NCBI GenBank assembly: GCA_963764345.1
Contig: CAVXSF010000009.1
Location: 310,001-374,000 of the forward strand
Origin: DASQZK01 sp963764345
GTDB lineage: Bacteria; Bacteroidota; Bacteroidia; Bacteroidales; GCA-2748055
DNA: 64,000 nucleotides
Direction: 5' to 3'
The translations under genes were made by a program, and so were the position numbers. The notes under the pieces were generated by a model. The model did not search any database. It was not told the DNA's origin and was given only the letters and a program-made list of their open reading frames with translations. Shown here piece after piece: positions 20,058 through 29,161 of this stretch (position 1 is its first letter; every line of letters begins with the position of its first letter).

Positions 20058-21977
20058 ATGAAACGATTTTTTGCAGTCATTTCGACAGTAGTCCTTATTT
20101 TTCTGTCAGCTCCGGCTCAAAACCTGAAACCCTTTCCCCTCTTTGGAGATAACATGGTCCTGCAGCGTGACAAAGCCATTATTATATATGGCACAGCTGA
20201 TCCGGGCAGCAAGATCAAAGTGACCTTTCAGGATACTTCAGCAACCTCATTAACAGGTGACGATGGAAACTGGGAAGTTGACCTGGCCTCATACGATGCA
20301 GGCGGACCTTATCAGTTGGATATTACATCCGGCAGCGAAAGCTTAACCTATGACAATGTTATGGTTGGAGATGTCTGGATCGCCTCAGGTCAGTCCAATA
20401 TGGGATACCAGGTGAAACAGGGCGTACTCGATTATAATAATGAAGTAGCGAAGGCAAACTATCCCGGCATACGCTATTTTGAAGTGGCCCAGTTGCCTTC
20501 ACAGGCTCCACAGGCAACCATCCCGGAGTCTGACTGGAAAGTATGTACTCCTGAAAATGTACCTGACTTCTCCGCGGTTGCCTATTATTTTGCCCAGAAG
20601 ATTAACCATGATACCGGGATTCCCGTTGGCATCATCAATGTAAGCTGGGGCGGCAGTTCCATCGAAGCCTGGATGAGCCCGGAAGCACTTGCTAAGCTTC
20701 CTCATTTGCCAGGTCCCGATATGAAACAAGCGCTCGAAGGAAAATATTCCCTTAAGGAATTCAATGAAATAAATAATAAGAATATCGATACCGTACTCCG
20801 GGTTACCACCCATTCTTTTGAAGGGTTGAAGAAAGGCGTTCAGAAACTCAGGTATGACGATTCAGACTGGAAAGTACTCCAGGCTCCCGACTGGGGAAAA
20901 GTACCCAACCAGGTCTTCTGGCTTAGAAAATCCTTTGATCTGGCACAAATGCCGTCAGACTCGCTGTCGCTGTCCCTGGGGGTAGCCGGTTCGTTAATGA
21001 ATGTCTATCTAAATGGAAAAGAGGTGATCAATACTGACGGCATGCCGGCAAAGGTAACTCTCCCTGCCAAAAACTTTCGTAAAGGCTCAAATATTGTTGT
21101 CCTAAGGCTGGCTAATCCATGGTGGCATCCCTATATTCTGCCAGGTGAAGATGGCATGGCCCTCAGGAATATGTCAGGGAAAGTCCTGGCCGATCTGTCC
21201 GGAGACTGGAAATACAGTATGGACATTGAACCCCGGATCCCACAAGTCTACTCACTCCAGACCGTGCCCTCCGCTTTGTTCAACGGGATGCTTAGTCCGC
21301 TTTTTGAAACGCCCATTGCAGGAGTGATCTGGTACCAGGGAGAAAATAACGGCGACCAGGGAATCGAGTACCGTAAGTTGTTCACCACTATGATCAGCGA
21401 ATGGCGGATACTGTTCCTCCAGGGCTATTTCCCATTCCTGTATGTTCAGCTGGCTAATCTTGGAAACCCGACAGAAGGGGTTGAAAATTCGGGCTGGCCT
21501 TACCTCAGGGAAGCACAGGACATGGCGCTCTATCTTCCTTATACCGGCATGGCCACAGCCATCGACGTCGGCAACCAGTTTAATATTCACCCCAAAGACA
21601 AAAAGACCGTGGGAGACCGGCTGGCGCTGAATGCACTCTACATGACGTACCATAAACAGGTCGTATTCTCCGGCCCGCATATTAAAAATGCCAAATTCGA
21701 CGGGAACCAGGTGACAGTGACGTTTGACTATGCCGACGGTTTAACGACGAACAATGGCCAGTCACCAACAAGCTTTTGCCTGGCCGGGAGTGACCATCAT
21801 TTCTATAAAGCCAAAGCTCAAATCTTTGGCAATACGGTACTGCTCACCTGCCCGGAAGTTCCAAATCCTGTTGCGGTAAGATACGCCTGGGCCAAAAATC
21901 CCGTGATTAACCTATACAACGGAGCAGGATTGCCGGCCCTGCCGTTCAGAACGGATGACTGGCCACCGGAAAAATAA
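20058..21977 (+). CDS. Sialate O-acetylesterase-like SGNH enzyme
   Basis: A 639 aa exported carbohydrate esterase. Signal peptide MKRFFAVISTVVLIFLSAPA. The SGNH/DUF303 signature IASGQSNMGYQ places the catalytic serine at residue 113, and GVIWYQGENN is the second conserved block. The His-containing block lies near FNIHPKDKKTVGDRLA. A beta-galactosidase-like jelly-roll (about residues 270-390, ending VVLRLANPW) is inserted in the catalytic domain, as in other Bacteroidota members. The family removes O-acetyl groups from sialic acids or from plant glycans (for example rhamnogalacturonan or xylan). With NagA/NagB nearby the sialic-acid role is attractive, but no sialidase or sialate lyase is in the window. 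Confidence 0.9.
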   Translation: MKRFFAVISTVVLIFLSAPAQNLKPFPLFGDNMVLQRDKAIIIYGTADPGSKIKVTFQDTSATSLTGDDGNWEVDLASYDAGGPYQLDITSGSESLTYDNVMVGDVWIASGQSNMGYQVKQGVLDYNNEVAKANYPGIRYFEVAQLPSQAPQATIPESDWKVCTPENVPDFSAVAYYFAQKINHDTGIPVGIINVSWGGSSIEAWMSPEALAKLPHLPGPDMKQALEGKYSLKEFNEINNKNIDTVLRVTTHSFEGLKKGVQKLRYDDSDWKVLQAPDWGKVPNQVFWLRKSFDLAQMPSDSLSLSLGVAGSLMNVYLNGKEVINTDGMPAKVTLPAKNFRKGSNIVVLRLANPWWHPYILPGEDGMALRNMSGKVLADLSGDWKYSMDIEPRIPQVYSLQTVPSALFNGMLSPLFETPIAGVIWYQGENNGDQGIEYRKLFTTMISEWRILFLQGYFPFLYVQLANLGNPTEGVENSGWPYLREAQDMALYLPYTGMATAIDVGNQFNIHPKDKKTVGDRLALNALYMTYHKQVVFSGPHIKNAKFDGNQVTVTFDYADGLTTNNGQSPTSFCLAGSDHHFYKAKAQIFGNTVLLTCPEVPNPVAVRYAWAKNPVINLYNGAGLPALPFRTDDWPPEK

Positions 21978-22413
21978 TTAAATGTCTGAGGACGTATTCT
22001 CTGTCACTTAAAAGGTAATAAGGTTGCATTCACACAAATGGTGAACTCGAAATGGATTACTTAACCCTACGGTTATTGCCCTCTTTGTGCTTCCCAAAGT
22101 CCTGAAAATGATGTACCACTTTTGCGAAAAAGTAATTTGCTGCGTCAATCCACTTGTTGATTGCCTTTTTGTTGCAAAGTATCAGTAGCATCCTGTTGTA
22201 CAAATTTGCCGTATTTCTGTTAAAGACCCGGGAAGTTAAGTAACTTACGTTGTTAAATCATTTTTAAAAAAGGTGTCAACCTTGTATTTTTATTCTGAAA
22301 GAGAAATTTTACCAGGGAATCTGGCATTTACGTTGCCCTGCAGGGATCATTCCCGGGGCAGGGATGAGGCAAAAACGTGATCCTGTTTGCTAAAACATCA
22401 AATAATCATTTCC
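21978..22413. other. Intergenic region, no gene seen
   Basis: About 435 bases between the acetylesterase and the GH28-like gene. I see no clear hairpin terminator, RNA or exact promoter box. Confidence 0.45.
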
Positions 22414-23808
22414 ATGAAAACCAATTACCTTTTAAAAATCATTCCGGCATTAGTTTTAGGCTTTGTTTTCAGTTATACTAACTGTAGCCATGTAGTCCCC
22501 TACCCAGCTATTCCGGGTCTGACCACAAGTGCTGTCTATACCGTAAAGGTCAACGGGCAGCCGGTCTGGACGGAAAAATTCCAGACTGATTTTGATTTCA
22601 GTAAACTTCCCGACTGGTTCAGTGCTCCCTATGTCAGCGTTCAGCAGGAAATTCATCAGGCTTCTTTTTCCTGCGACGGGCCGGTTGAAATCAGCATAAC
22701 AGTACCCCGGGCCATTTTAAAAGCGTCTGTAAGGCCTGCCAGCCGGAATATCAATCCCGCGATTTCAGGGAATACCATGACGTTTTCTATTCAGGGACCC
22801 GATAAACTATACATCCAGATCGACAGCCTGGCCCCGTTGTGTCTTTTCGCCGATCCGCCCGAAACAAACGTGCCTTCACCCGATGATTCAGGTGTTCACT
22901 ATTTTGGTCCCGGAGTCCATCATCCCGGATACATCAGGCTGAAAGACAACGAGACGTTGTATATTGCTCCGGGTGCAATCGTATATGGCGGCATCAGGGC
23001 CGACAGTGTTTCCAATATCCATGTTATGGGACGCGGGATACTCGACGGAAACTATGAATTCAGGCGTATGGTACTGATGCAGAATTGCCACAATGTACTG
23101 GTGGAAGGTGTCATGCTGCGCTACGGGAACGGATGGACCAATACCCTGATCAACTGCCGTAACCTGAAATACCATGGCGTCAAGGTTTTGAGCTTTGGCC
23201 CTGCCGGCGACGGCATAGACCCGCTGGGCTCGCAGAATGTGGAGATCTCGGATTGTTTCCTGCGCTGCACCGACGACTGTATTGCCATTAAATGCCCGTC
23301 AACGGACCATATTGTGAAGAATATCCTGGTGAAGGACAATACCATGATTGGTTATGCCTATAGTGACGGCATCACCATCGGCTATGAGACGAACGGCAAA
23401 ACCGTCAGCGACATCGCCGTGAAGAATTGCGATATCCTGATGGCCCGCGGAGGAAGCCGTGTGGATGGGCACAGCGGATTCAGCATCATCTGCGACGGCC
23501 CTGCAGTGATCAGCAATGTCTTTTATGAAAATATCCGTGTCGAAAAATCAGAGGTACGGCTGTTCGAACTGAATGTGACCAATGGAACTCTTTACGGTGA
23601 TGATGCTCCCGGGCATATTCAGAATATAACGCTGAAGAATATTCAGTGGTACCATGAAGGCCCGATTGTTCTGAAAGGCTTTGATGCAACCCACCGGGTG
23701 CAGCATGTGACCTTCGAGGATTGTACCGTGGGAGGTATCCCCCTCAAACAGTTGCAATCGACGATTATTGAGACCAATCAATATGTGGATGATGTCGTGG
23801 TTAAATAA
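22414..23808 (+). CDS. GH28-like beta-helix glycosidase, lipoprotein-like
   Basis: A 464 aa exported protein. I start it at the ATG at 22414 (MKTNYLLKIIPALVLGFVFSYTNC), which gives a signal peptide with a possible lipobox (SYTNC); the frame is open a little further up. The N-terminal 150 residues form a beta domain. The rest is a right-handed parallel beta-helix: YIAPGAIVYGGIRA, NIHVMGRGILDGNYEF, and GPAGDGIDPLGSQNVEISDCFLRCTDDCIAIKC. The D-G-I-D and T-D-D-C aspartates match the GH28 (polygalacturonase) active site. The typical GH28 G-H-G motif may be replaced by DGHSGFS. Relatives cleave galacturonan or other glycans; GH49/GH110-type relatives are an alternative. Confidence 0.82.
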   Translation: MKTNYLLKIIPALVLGFVFSYTNCSHVVPYPAIPGLTTSAVYTVKVNGQPVWTEKFQTDFDFSKLPDWFSAPYVSVQQEIHQASFSCDGPVEISITVPRAILKASVRPASRNINPAISGNTMTFSIQGPDKLYIQIDSLAPLCLFADPPETNVPSPDDSGVHYFGPGVHHPGYIRLKDNETLYIAPGAIVYGGIRADSVSNIHVMGRGILDGNYEFRRMVLMQNCHNVLVEGVMLRYGNGWTNTLINCRNLKYHGVKVLSFGPAGDGIDPLGSQNVEISDCFLRCTDDCIAIKCPSTDHIVKNILVKDNTMIGYAYSDGITIGYETNGKTVSDIAVKNCDILMARGGSRVDGHSGFSIICDGPAVISNVFYENIRVEKSEVRLFELNVTNGTLYGDDAPGHIQNITLKNIQWYHEGPIVLKGFDATHRVQHVTFEDCTVGGIPLKQLQSTIIETNQYVDDVVVK

Positions 23809-24087
23809 AGTGGTTCTGACGGCGGTGAGGAACTGATAGGTTACCGGACAGCCGAAGTAAAATCAACCGCTCACGCGTAGCCTGGAGATCGCACCGGAAC
23901 CGAAAACCGTGTAGCCGGTATGGGACAAAGAAAGTTTATGAGGCATAGGGAAATCAGTGAAAGGCCGGCTATTCCTGTTAAAAAATTAAGGATTTCATAC
24001 CATAAGGTTATCTGATCAAAATTTACAACCGTTTGAGAAATGAATCAGAAAATTAAGGTGTTTAGGGTAGAAATGACAATTTAAATG

Positions 24088-24750
24088 TCAAAAACCGGCG
24101 CTTTTTGGTTTAATCGCTTTAATCACTTCGGAAGGAAAGGTATTCTGGCTTACCTGGACAACCTTTTCAATCGTAAATCCTGCCCCGGAAAGATGATCCT
24201 TGAAATTTACCGGCCGGCACCCGGTAAGCAGATCCGGGAACTTTTCTGCCAACCATAACCAGAAGTGGTTAACCCGTTTTTCACCAAAGGAAAAAGTTGT
24301 AACGACAGCCATGCCGCCGGGTTTCAGTACCCTGAAATATTCCGAGGCTATTTCGCTGAAGGTTGCCTCAGGCATCAGGTCAACCATATAATTGTTCATC
24401 AGAAGGTCAAACGTTTTACCGGCAAAGGAAAGATGAAGAGCATCGCCCTCCTCAAGCTGATAATGAGTGCTGTCAAATTTCCCAAGCCTCTTTTTAGCTT
24501 TGGCAAGCATATCGGGTGAGAGGTCAATACCCGTGTTATGACCGTTCGGATTACGGCTGACGATCTCTTCAAATACCACCCCTGTTCCGCAGGCCACCTC
24601 AAGTATGGACAGATGGTCATGGATTTCCGCAAGACCGAGTGCTGTCCCCACGGCTTTCGATTCTGTGAGCCGGCTCCAGACATCATAAATGCCCACAACC
24701 CTTTTGAAATCCTCTTTGGTTTTTTCCGTATTCAATTCCCTGAGCAGCAT
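24088..24750 (-). CDS. Class I SAM-dependent methyltransferase (UbiE-like)
   Basis: About 220 aa from the preferred ATG at 24750 (MLLRELNTEKTKEDFKRVVGIYD); the frame extends to 24813 without added similarity. Motif I is ILEVACGTGVVFEEI. Motif post-I is TGIDLSPDMLAKAKKRL, then DALHLSFAGKTFDLLMNNYMVDLMPE and YFRVLKPGGMAVVTTFSF. This is a small-molecule methyltransferase of the Methyltransf_11/UbiE type. The acceptor cannot be told from sequence. It is not in an obvious operon and has no link to the sugar genes on either side. Cytoplasmic. Confidence 0.85.
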   Translation of the reverse strand: MLLRELNTEKTKEDFKRVVGIYDVWSRLTESKAVGTALGLAEIHDHLSILEVACGTGVVFEEIVSRNPNGHNTGIDLSPDMLAKAKKRLGKFDSTHYQLEEGDALHLSFAGKTFDLLMNNYMVDLMPEATFSEIASEYFRVLKPGGMAVVTTFSFGEKRVNHFWLWLAEKFPDLLTGCRPVNFKDHLSGAGFTIEKVVQVSQNTFPSEVIKAIKPKSAGF

Positions 24751-24998
24751 GACTGATAGTTTTCTTGACCCGATGGCCGACTTACCAGCTAAAAAAACAA
24801 CGGAACAAGTCAATAGGTTCTACCCCGGGTCTTCCATGCCAATGATTTTTCCGGTAAGTCATTCACCACAATACCGTTCAGTTATTCAGCACAGGTTTCC
24901 TCATATATGGCAAACAGGTTCTGTGAAGTATAGGTGATGAACCGAACGATACCTCTTAAATCTGGAAAAACGCTTTTTCTGCTCCTGATGCATATTTG

Positions 24999-25846
24999 CT
25001 AAACGGGTTGAAAATGGCTCCTGAATGCCCGGTCCACCAACGGTGTTGCCAGAAAATGCGGCAGTCCCAGCTTTTTAACAGCTTCGACGCAATGCTCCAG
25101 TGGCATCTGTTCTCTCCCCCGGTAAACCTCATTTACAATTTCATTGATCTTCATCATATAGTCTGCTCCTTCCTCAGTGAGGTTTTCGATCTCATCCGTG
25201 CCGTTGACCGGTGGTGTCCAGGATGAGAGAAGCAGGCTAATATCCCGTCGGTTTCTGATTGTCATCAGTGATTTCATGAGATCATGGTAATGATCATAAT
25301 TGGGAATGTCGTTCTTTAACGGGATGGAATCAGCTGTAAACAAAATACGATCTTCCGTAAAAAATATATTCAATGATCCGGGGGAATGGCCGGGGGAATG
25401 GATCATTCTCATCGTTACCCCTTGCCAGCCACGAAAATCTGCCCGTCTTCAATACCATGGTCAACGGTTACAGGTTGGTCGACGAGCGAATAGAAGCCGG
25501 GCACAGGACGTTCCTGATTCTGAATATCAATATTTTCAATCCATACCCTTTCGGCCTCATGTGCATATACCTTACAACCCGTGATCTCCTTGATCCTTGA
25601 AGCAGATCCTATGTGGTCGGGATGCGAATGCGATAAGATGACGGACGCTATGTCATGCCGGTCCCGGTGGTTCTGTTCAATATAAGAAAAGATCTCCTCT
25701 TCGCTGCCTTTGACACCCGTGTCAACAAGTGTGATCCGTTCCCCAAAAATGAGGAGGACATTGACAAAACGGGGGATTAATTGTCCCGGGCCGATTGGAA
25801 TATTGAAAGGTATTTTCAGCTCATGGATTTTGTCGGTTATTTTCAT
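24999..25846 (-). CDS. Metallo-beta-lactamase-fold hydrolase (one missing base)
   Basis: The upstream part has the zinc motif ILSHSHPDHIGSASRIKE (S-H-S-H-P-D-H) and LVDTGVKGSEEEI. The downstream part has the next zinc ligand and family end (MIHSPGHSPGSLNIFF, LFTADSIP). The frame is lost near the CCC at 25442-25444. Adding one base there reads through DFRGWQGVTMRMIHSPGHSPGS, typical of the family, and gives about 282 aa in total. I start at the ATG at 25846 (MKITDKIHELKIPFN); the frame extends 12 codons further. The reaction may be glyoxalase II-like thioester or lactone hydrolysis; the substrate is unknown. Confidence 0.78.
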
Positions 25847-26255
25847 GGCAATTTGGGTTTGGGATGCAAATCCTTTCGTCAACGGTTATTACGCGTCAAC
25901 CGGGCAATCTGAGGACAAAGAAATTCAATTTTGCTTCAAAATGAAAAAAAAACAGAAAAAGGACGCGAGATTTCGGTCAAATTCACATTAAGGGGTAAAC
26001 AGCCGTACGACAGGATAATGCAAAAATCAGTCGGCCGGGGAAAATATCAGGCATTTTTACATGACAAATCATTCATCAATATAGTGAAAAACAAACCAGA
26101 CATTTTAATCAAATTATTAGATCCGGCGAAGTATAGTAACCGGAATGCCGGGATGTAAAAAGTCTCCCATCCCGTTAACGGAAAAGGGGACAAAACGAAT
26201 ACTAATCAAATAGTTGATTATAGTGGCAGGCGACTATAAAAAAATTATTAAATTT
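25847..26255. other. Intergenic region, no gene seen
   Basis: Roughly 400 A-rich bases between two divergent genes. It should hold promoters for both, but I find no exact TAnnTTTG box and no repeat. Confidence 0.4.
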
Positions 26256-28017
26256 ATGAATACTTCTTTAAGAAAACGAAACATGACATTCCTCCTTTCA
26301 TTGTGTATGTCAGCGCTTATCTTCCTCTCCTATTCCTGTCAAAAGCCGGATAATGATGGCACTTTAATGAACCCATCCTTTAAAAATTACGATGAAAATG
26401 TTCAGAATCTTGCCCGGGCTGTAAGCAGGGCATTTTCTGAATCGGCCGATTTCAGGCAGGTCGTGAAGCATGAAGCCATGAAACAAATGGACGGGGACTA
26501 TGATGTACTACTGACTCAAATTGCGGGCAGAAGACTCAGTGAGTATAATAACCTGCTGAAGAAATCCGGCCCGGATGTCCGTATTAAAGATCTTCTTGAT
26601 GGCTATCTCAGTCAGGGCAATAACCGGCGAAAATCCACCTCACCATTGATCGATGAGATATTGTCCATGAATCCCGGCCTGCAAGTTTCGGTACCTGTGC
26701 ACTGTGAAGACTGGGATCCTTCAGACTTTTCACCGGTGGTCGGCTTTGTACCCTCCAGTTTTGCCGAAGGTGAATCCGCCTCCATTTCAGGATATGCCCC
26801 TGATGGATCCGTTGTTCAGATCGATGCCGTCAATGAACCGGATAAACCGGTTGTGATCGTGGGATTAAACGAACGGATGGCAGTTCCCCTGCCGGATTTA
26901 CCTGGTGACCCGGCTCCACCCCAAACTCCGCAGAATCTGACGGCAAGCCAGACGGAATCAGGGATCAGACTAACCTGGGCTATGCCGCCAGAATCGAATC
27001 TCATCCAATACAACCGGGTATTATGTTTACAGAAAAACAACGACTAATTCCGGATATGAAAAAGTTGAGACTGTGTTTAACTGCTTCAACCGGTCATATG
27101 ACGATAACCATGTAGAGCCGTCAAAATCATATTCGTATTATGTCATTGCTTTTTATGGCTCATTCACCTCTCCGCCATCCAATTATGTCACCATTGTCGC
27201 ACCTTCGGCACCTAAACCGGTCATGTCCTTTAATGCTGTTCAACAGTCCAATACCCAGGTCGAACTGAGATGGGAAAACGACAACAGCCAGAGTTTCAAT
27301 TCCACCAATCTCTATCGCTGCCGCCTGGGTATCGATAACGACTACAAGCTGCTGAAATCACTCGACCCTTCAACTCATTATTATTTCGATAACGACCTTG
27401 TCCCGGGAAAAAGATTCACCTATAAAGTAAATCATGTCTCCGACCTCGGCATCTCCAATCCTAAATTTGATTTTACCCAGGTCCCCTACCGTGATAATTC
27501 CAAATCCTCTCCCATTTACATACATGCCATCGATTTCTCGGATTGGAGGATAGAAAGCTGGATAAATGGTAAGCCCGAATTCTATATTACACTCAGCAAT
27601 GTAAACCCGGTTACAGGAAAGAGCTATATACTCCAGGAAAAAATCGAGTTCAATTTCGGAACGAGGCTGAATCATGAGCTCTTCCCCGACACGAAGGTGT
27701 TTGATTGGGTAACCGGGGAGTGGTACGATATCATTACGATTAGCGTGGTGGAATATAACGTCTTTCTAACCAAGAAAAAAATAACCATCAGTGCCGCCTA
27801 TAACCTGAAGGATCTCTTAAAAAAAGATCTTCTGCCGATAAGTTTCGGAGGCGAAACCTCATACGAAGTAGGCAGCTCCAGCACCAATTGCGGCTGTGTG
27901 TACTTTAATTATTTTGATAACCCGGAATGCTGGTTACGTTTTCCTTCCTATGGAGTCAGGTTGCTGGTCAGCAACCGGCGCTTTGAGGATGTTTTAACGT
28001 CGGGCATTCCAAAATAA
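26256..28017 (+). CDS. Lipoprotein with fibronectin-III-like domains (one extra base)
   Basis: I do not recognise a specific family beyond domain type. A lipoprotein signal (FLLSLCMSALIFLSYSC) follows the ATG at 26256; 26283 is another possible start. The first 210 residues include a helical region (NLARAVSRAFSESADFRQVVKHEAMKQMDG) and a beta domain ending EPDKPVVIVGLNERMA. Two fibronectin-III-like modules follow (PQTPQNLTASQTESGIRLTWAMP; VELRWENDNSQSFNSTNLYR), then a C-terminal beta domain. One extra base near 27003 breaks the first module; removing it restores SNTTGYYVYRKTTTNSGYEKVE and gives about 586 aa. It is followed 26 bases later by a beta-barrel-like protein, suggesting a surface pair. 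Confidence 0.72.
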
Positions 28018-28043
28018 ATATTCCGTAACAAAAACCAAGTATT

Positions 28044-28673
28044 ATGAAAAAAACCATCATGCTCCTGGCCGGAATCTTATTGTTTATGAACCTGTTTTCG
28101 CAGGATGAATTCATGAAACCCCTGAAAATGGAGATAGGTTATGTACTTCACCTGAACACTCTGAATGAGGATCATTATTTTGATTATCTGAACAGAAATT
28201 ACCTGGTTAATAATGCCGTCATCCATGGTGTCAATCTGAAATTCTCCACCAGCTTCAGAAAAAATATGGACCTTATATTCGGAGCCATTTTTGAGGTAGG
28301 TGCCGATCAGTATGGATCAACACACTGGTCACCGGGAGTAACCAATTCGGATGACTATGTCCTGAACGGAGGCGGTGTTTATATAGGACTTAATCCGCAT
28401 ACCGGGGGGAAGCACTTCGGACTGGATGCTGATATAGCAGCCGGGATTATGGCTTACAAGGAGTACCGGGTAATATTCAATAATTTGGTGGTTCCTTATG
28501 TGGACCGGTATGATAAAAAATCCTCAATATTTGGTGGGATTGCCACACTCGGATTTTATCTGAAAGGAAAAACGTTTGGAATAAGCCCTGAACTGCAATT
28601 CCTGATGGCCGGTGGAAGTAACGGCAGCTTTTTGTTTTTTGGCTTCGGTGTGCCCCTGACGATCACATTTTAA
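28044..28673 (+). CDS. Small outer-membrane beta-barrel-like protein
   Basis: A 209 aa protein with signal peptide MKKTIMLLAGILLFMNLFSQ. The mature part alternates polar and hydrophobic residues in short strands (LKMEIGYVLHLNTL, NLKFSTSFRKNMDLIFGAIFEVG, FGGIATLGFYLKGKTFGISPELQFLM) and ends with PLTITF, with a C-terminal aromatic residue as in outer-membrane barrels. No enzyme motif. It sits directly behind the fibronectin-type lipoprotein, so both are probably expressed together; a shared surface role is inferred. Confidence 0.7.
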   Translation: MKKTIMLLAGILLFMNLFSQDEFMKPLKMEIGYVLHLNTLNEDHYFDYLNRNYLVNNAVIHGVNLKFSTSFRKNMDLIFGAIFEVGADQYGSTHWSPGVTNSDDYVLNGGGVYIGLNPHTGGKHFGLDADIAAGIMAYKEYRVIFNNLVVPYVDRYDKKSSIFGGIATLGFYLKGKTFGISPELQFLMAGGSNGSFLFFGFGVPLTITF

Positions 28674-28721
28674 TGTTTTCATTTCCAGATCAACGGTAAA
28701 AAGCTGTGTGCAGAATTGAAA

Positions 28722-28784
28722 CGGTTCTCCCCGATACCTGTTTTTCATACAGATGACAGGTATACTCCCTCCCGGGGAGAACCG
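28722..28784 (+). terminator. Nested hairpin terminator
   Basis: Outer arms CGGTTCTCCCCG and CGGGGAGAACCG are perfectly complementary (12 pairs). Inside them ATACCTGT pairs with ACAGGTAT. It lies about 50 bases after the barrel-protein stop and is followed by CTTCTTT. The rest of the 488-base gap to 29161 shows nothing I recognise. Confidence 0.75.
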
Positions 28785-29161
28785 CTTCTTTAAACTTATT
28801 CCGGAAAATTGCACAGGCCCGGTTGCCCTCCGGAATGATCCGGGTGGCATGAAACAGTAATTCAGGGTAATGAATGTACTGGACCTGCGCTGCCTTCCAC
28901 CTTGCAAAAGCTTTGAGGAGTTAATCTCTGCCATCTTCCACGGTTTGCCTTTTCCTTTTAAAATTCACCGGGACATCCTGAAAAACAGTCAGGCATTCCT
29001 TTCATCTCAAGGAAGTCTGTAAAGGCATCTTCAACTGTAAAGATGACTGTGTGAGGTACGATCCTTCAGATTTTTCAATTTCAACAGTTTTTGCATTGGG
29101 GAAAAACCTGCGAAAACAACGTGTCTGTCAGGATCATGGAAGAAATGATCCATGAAAGACA

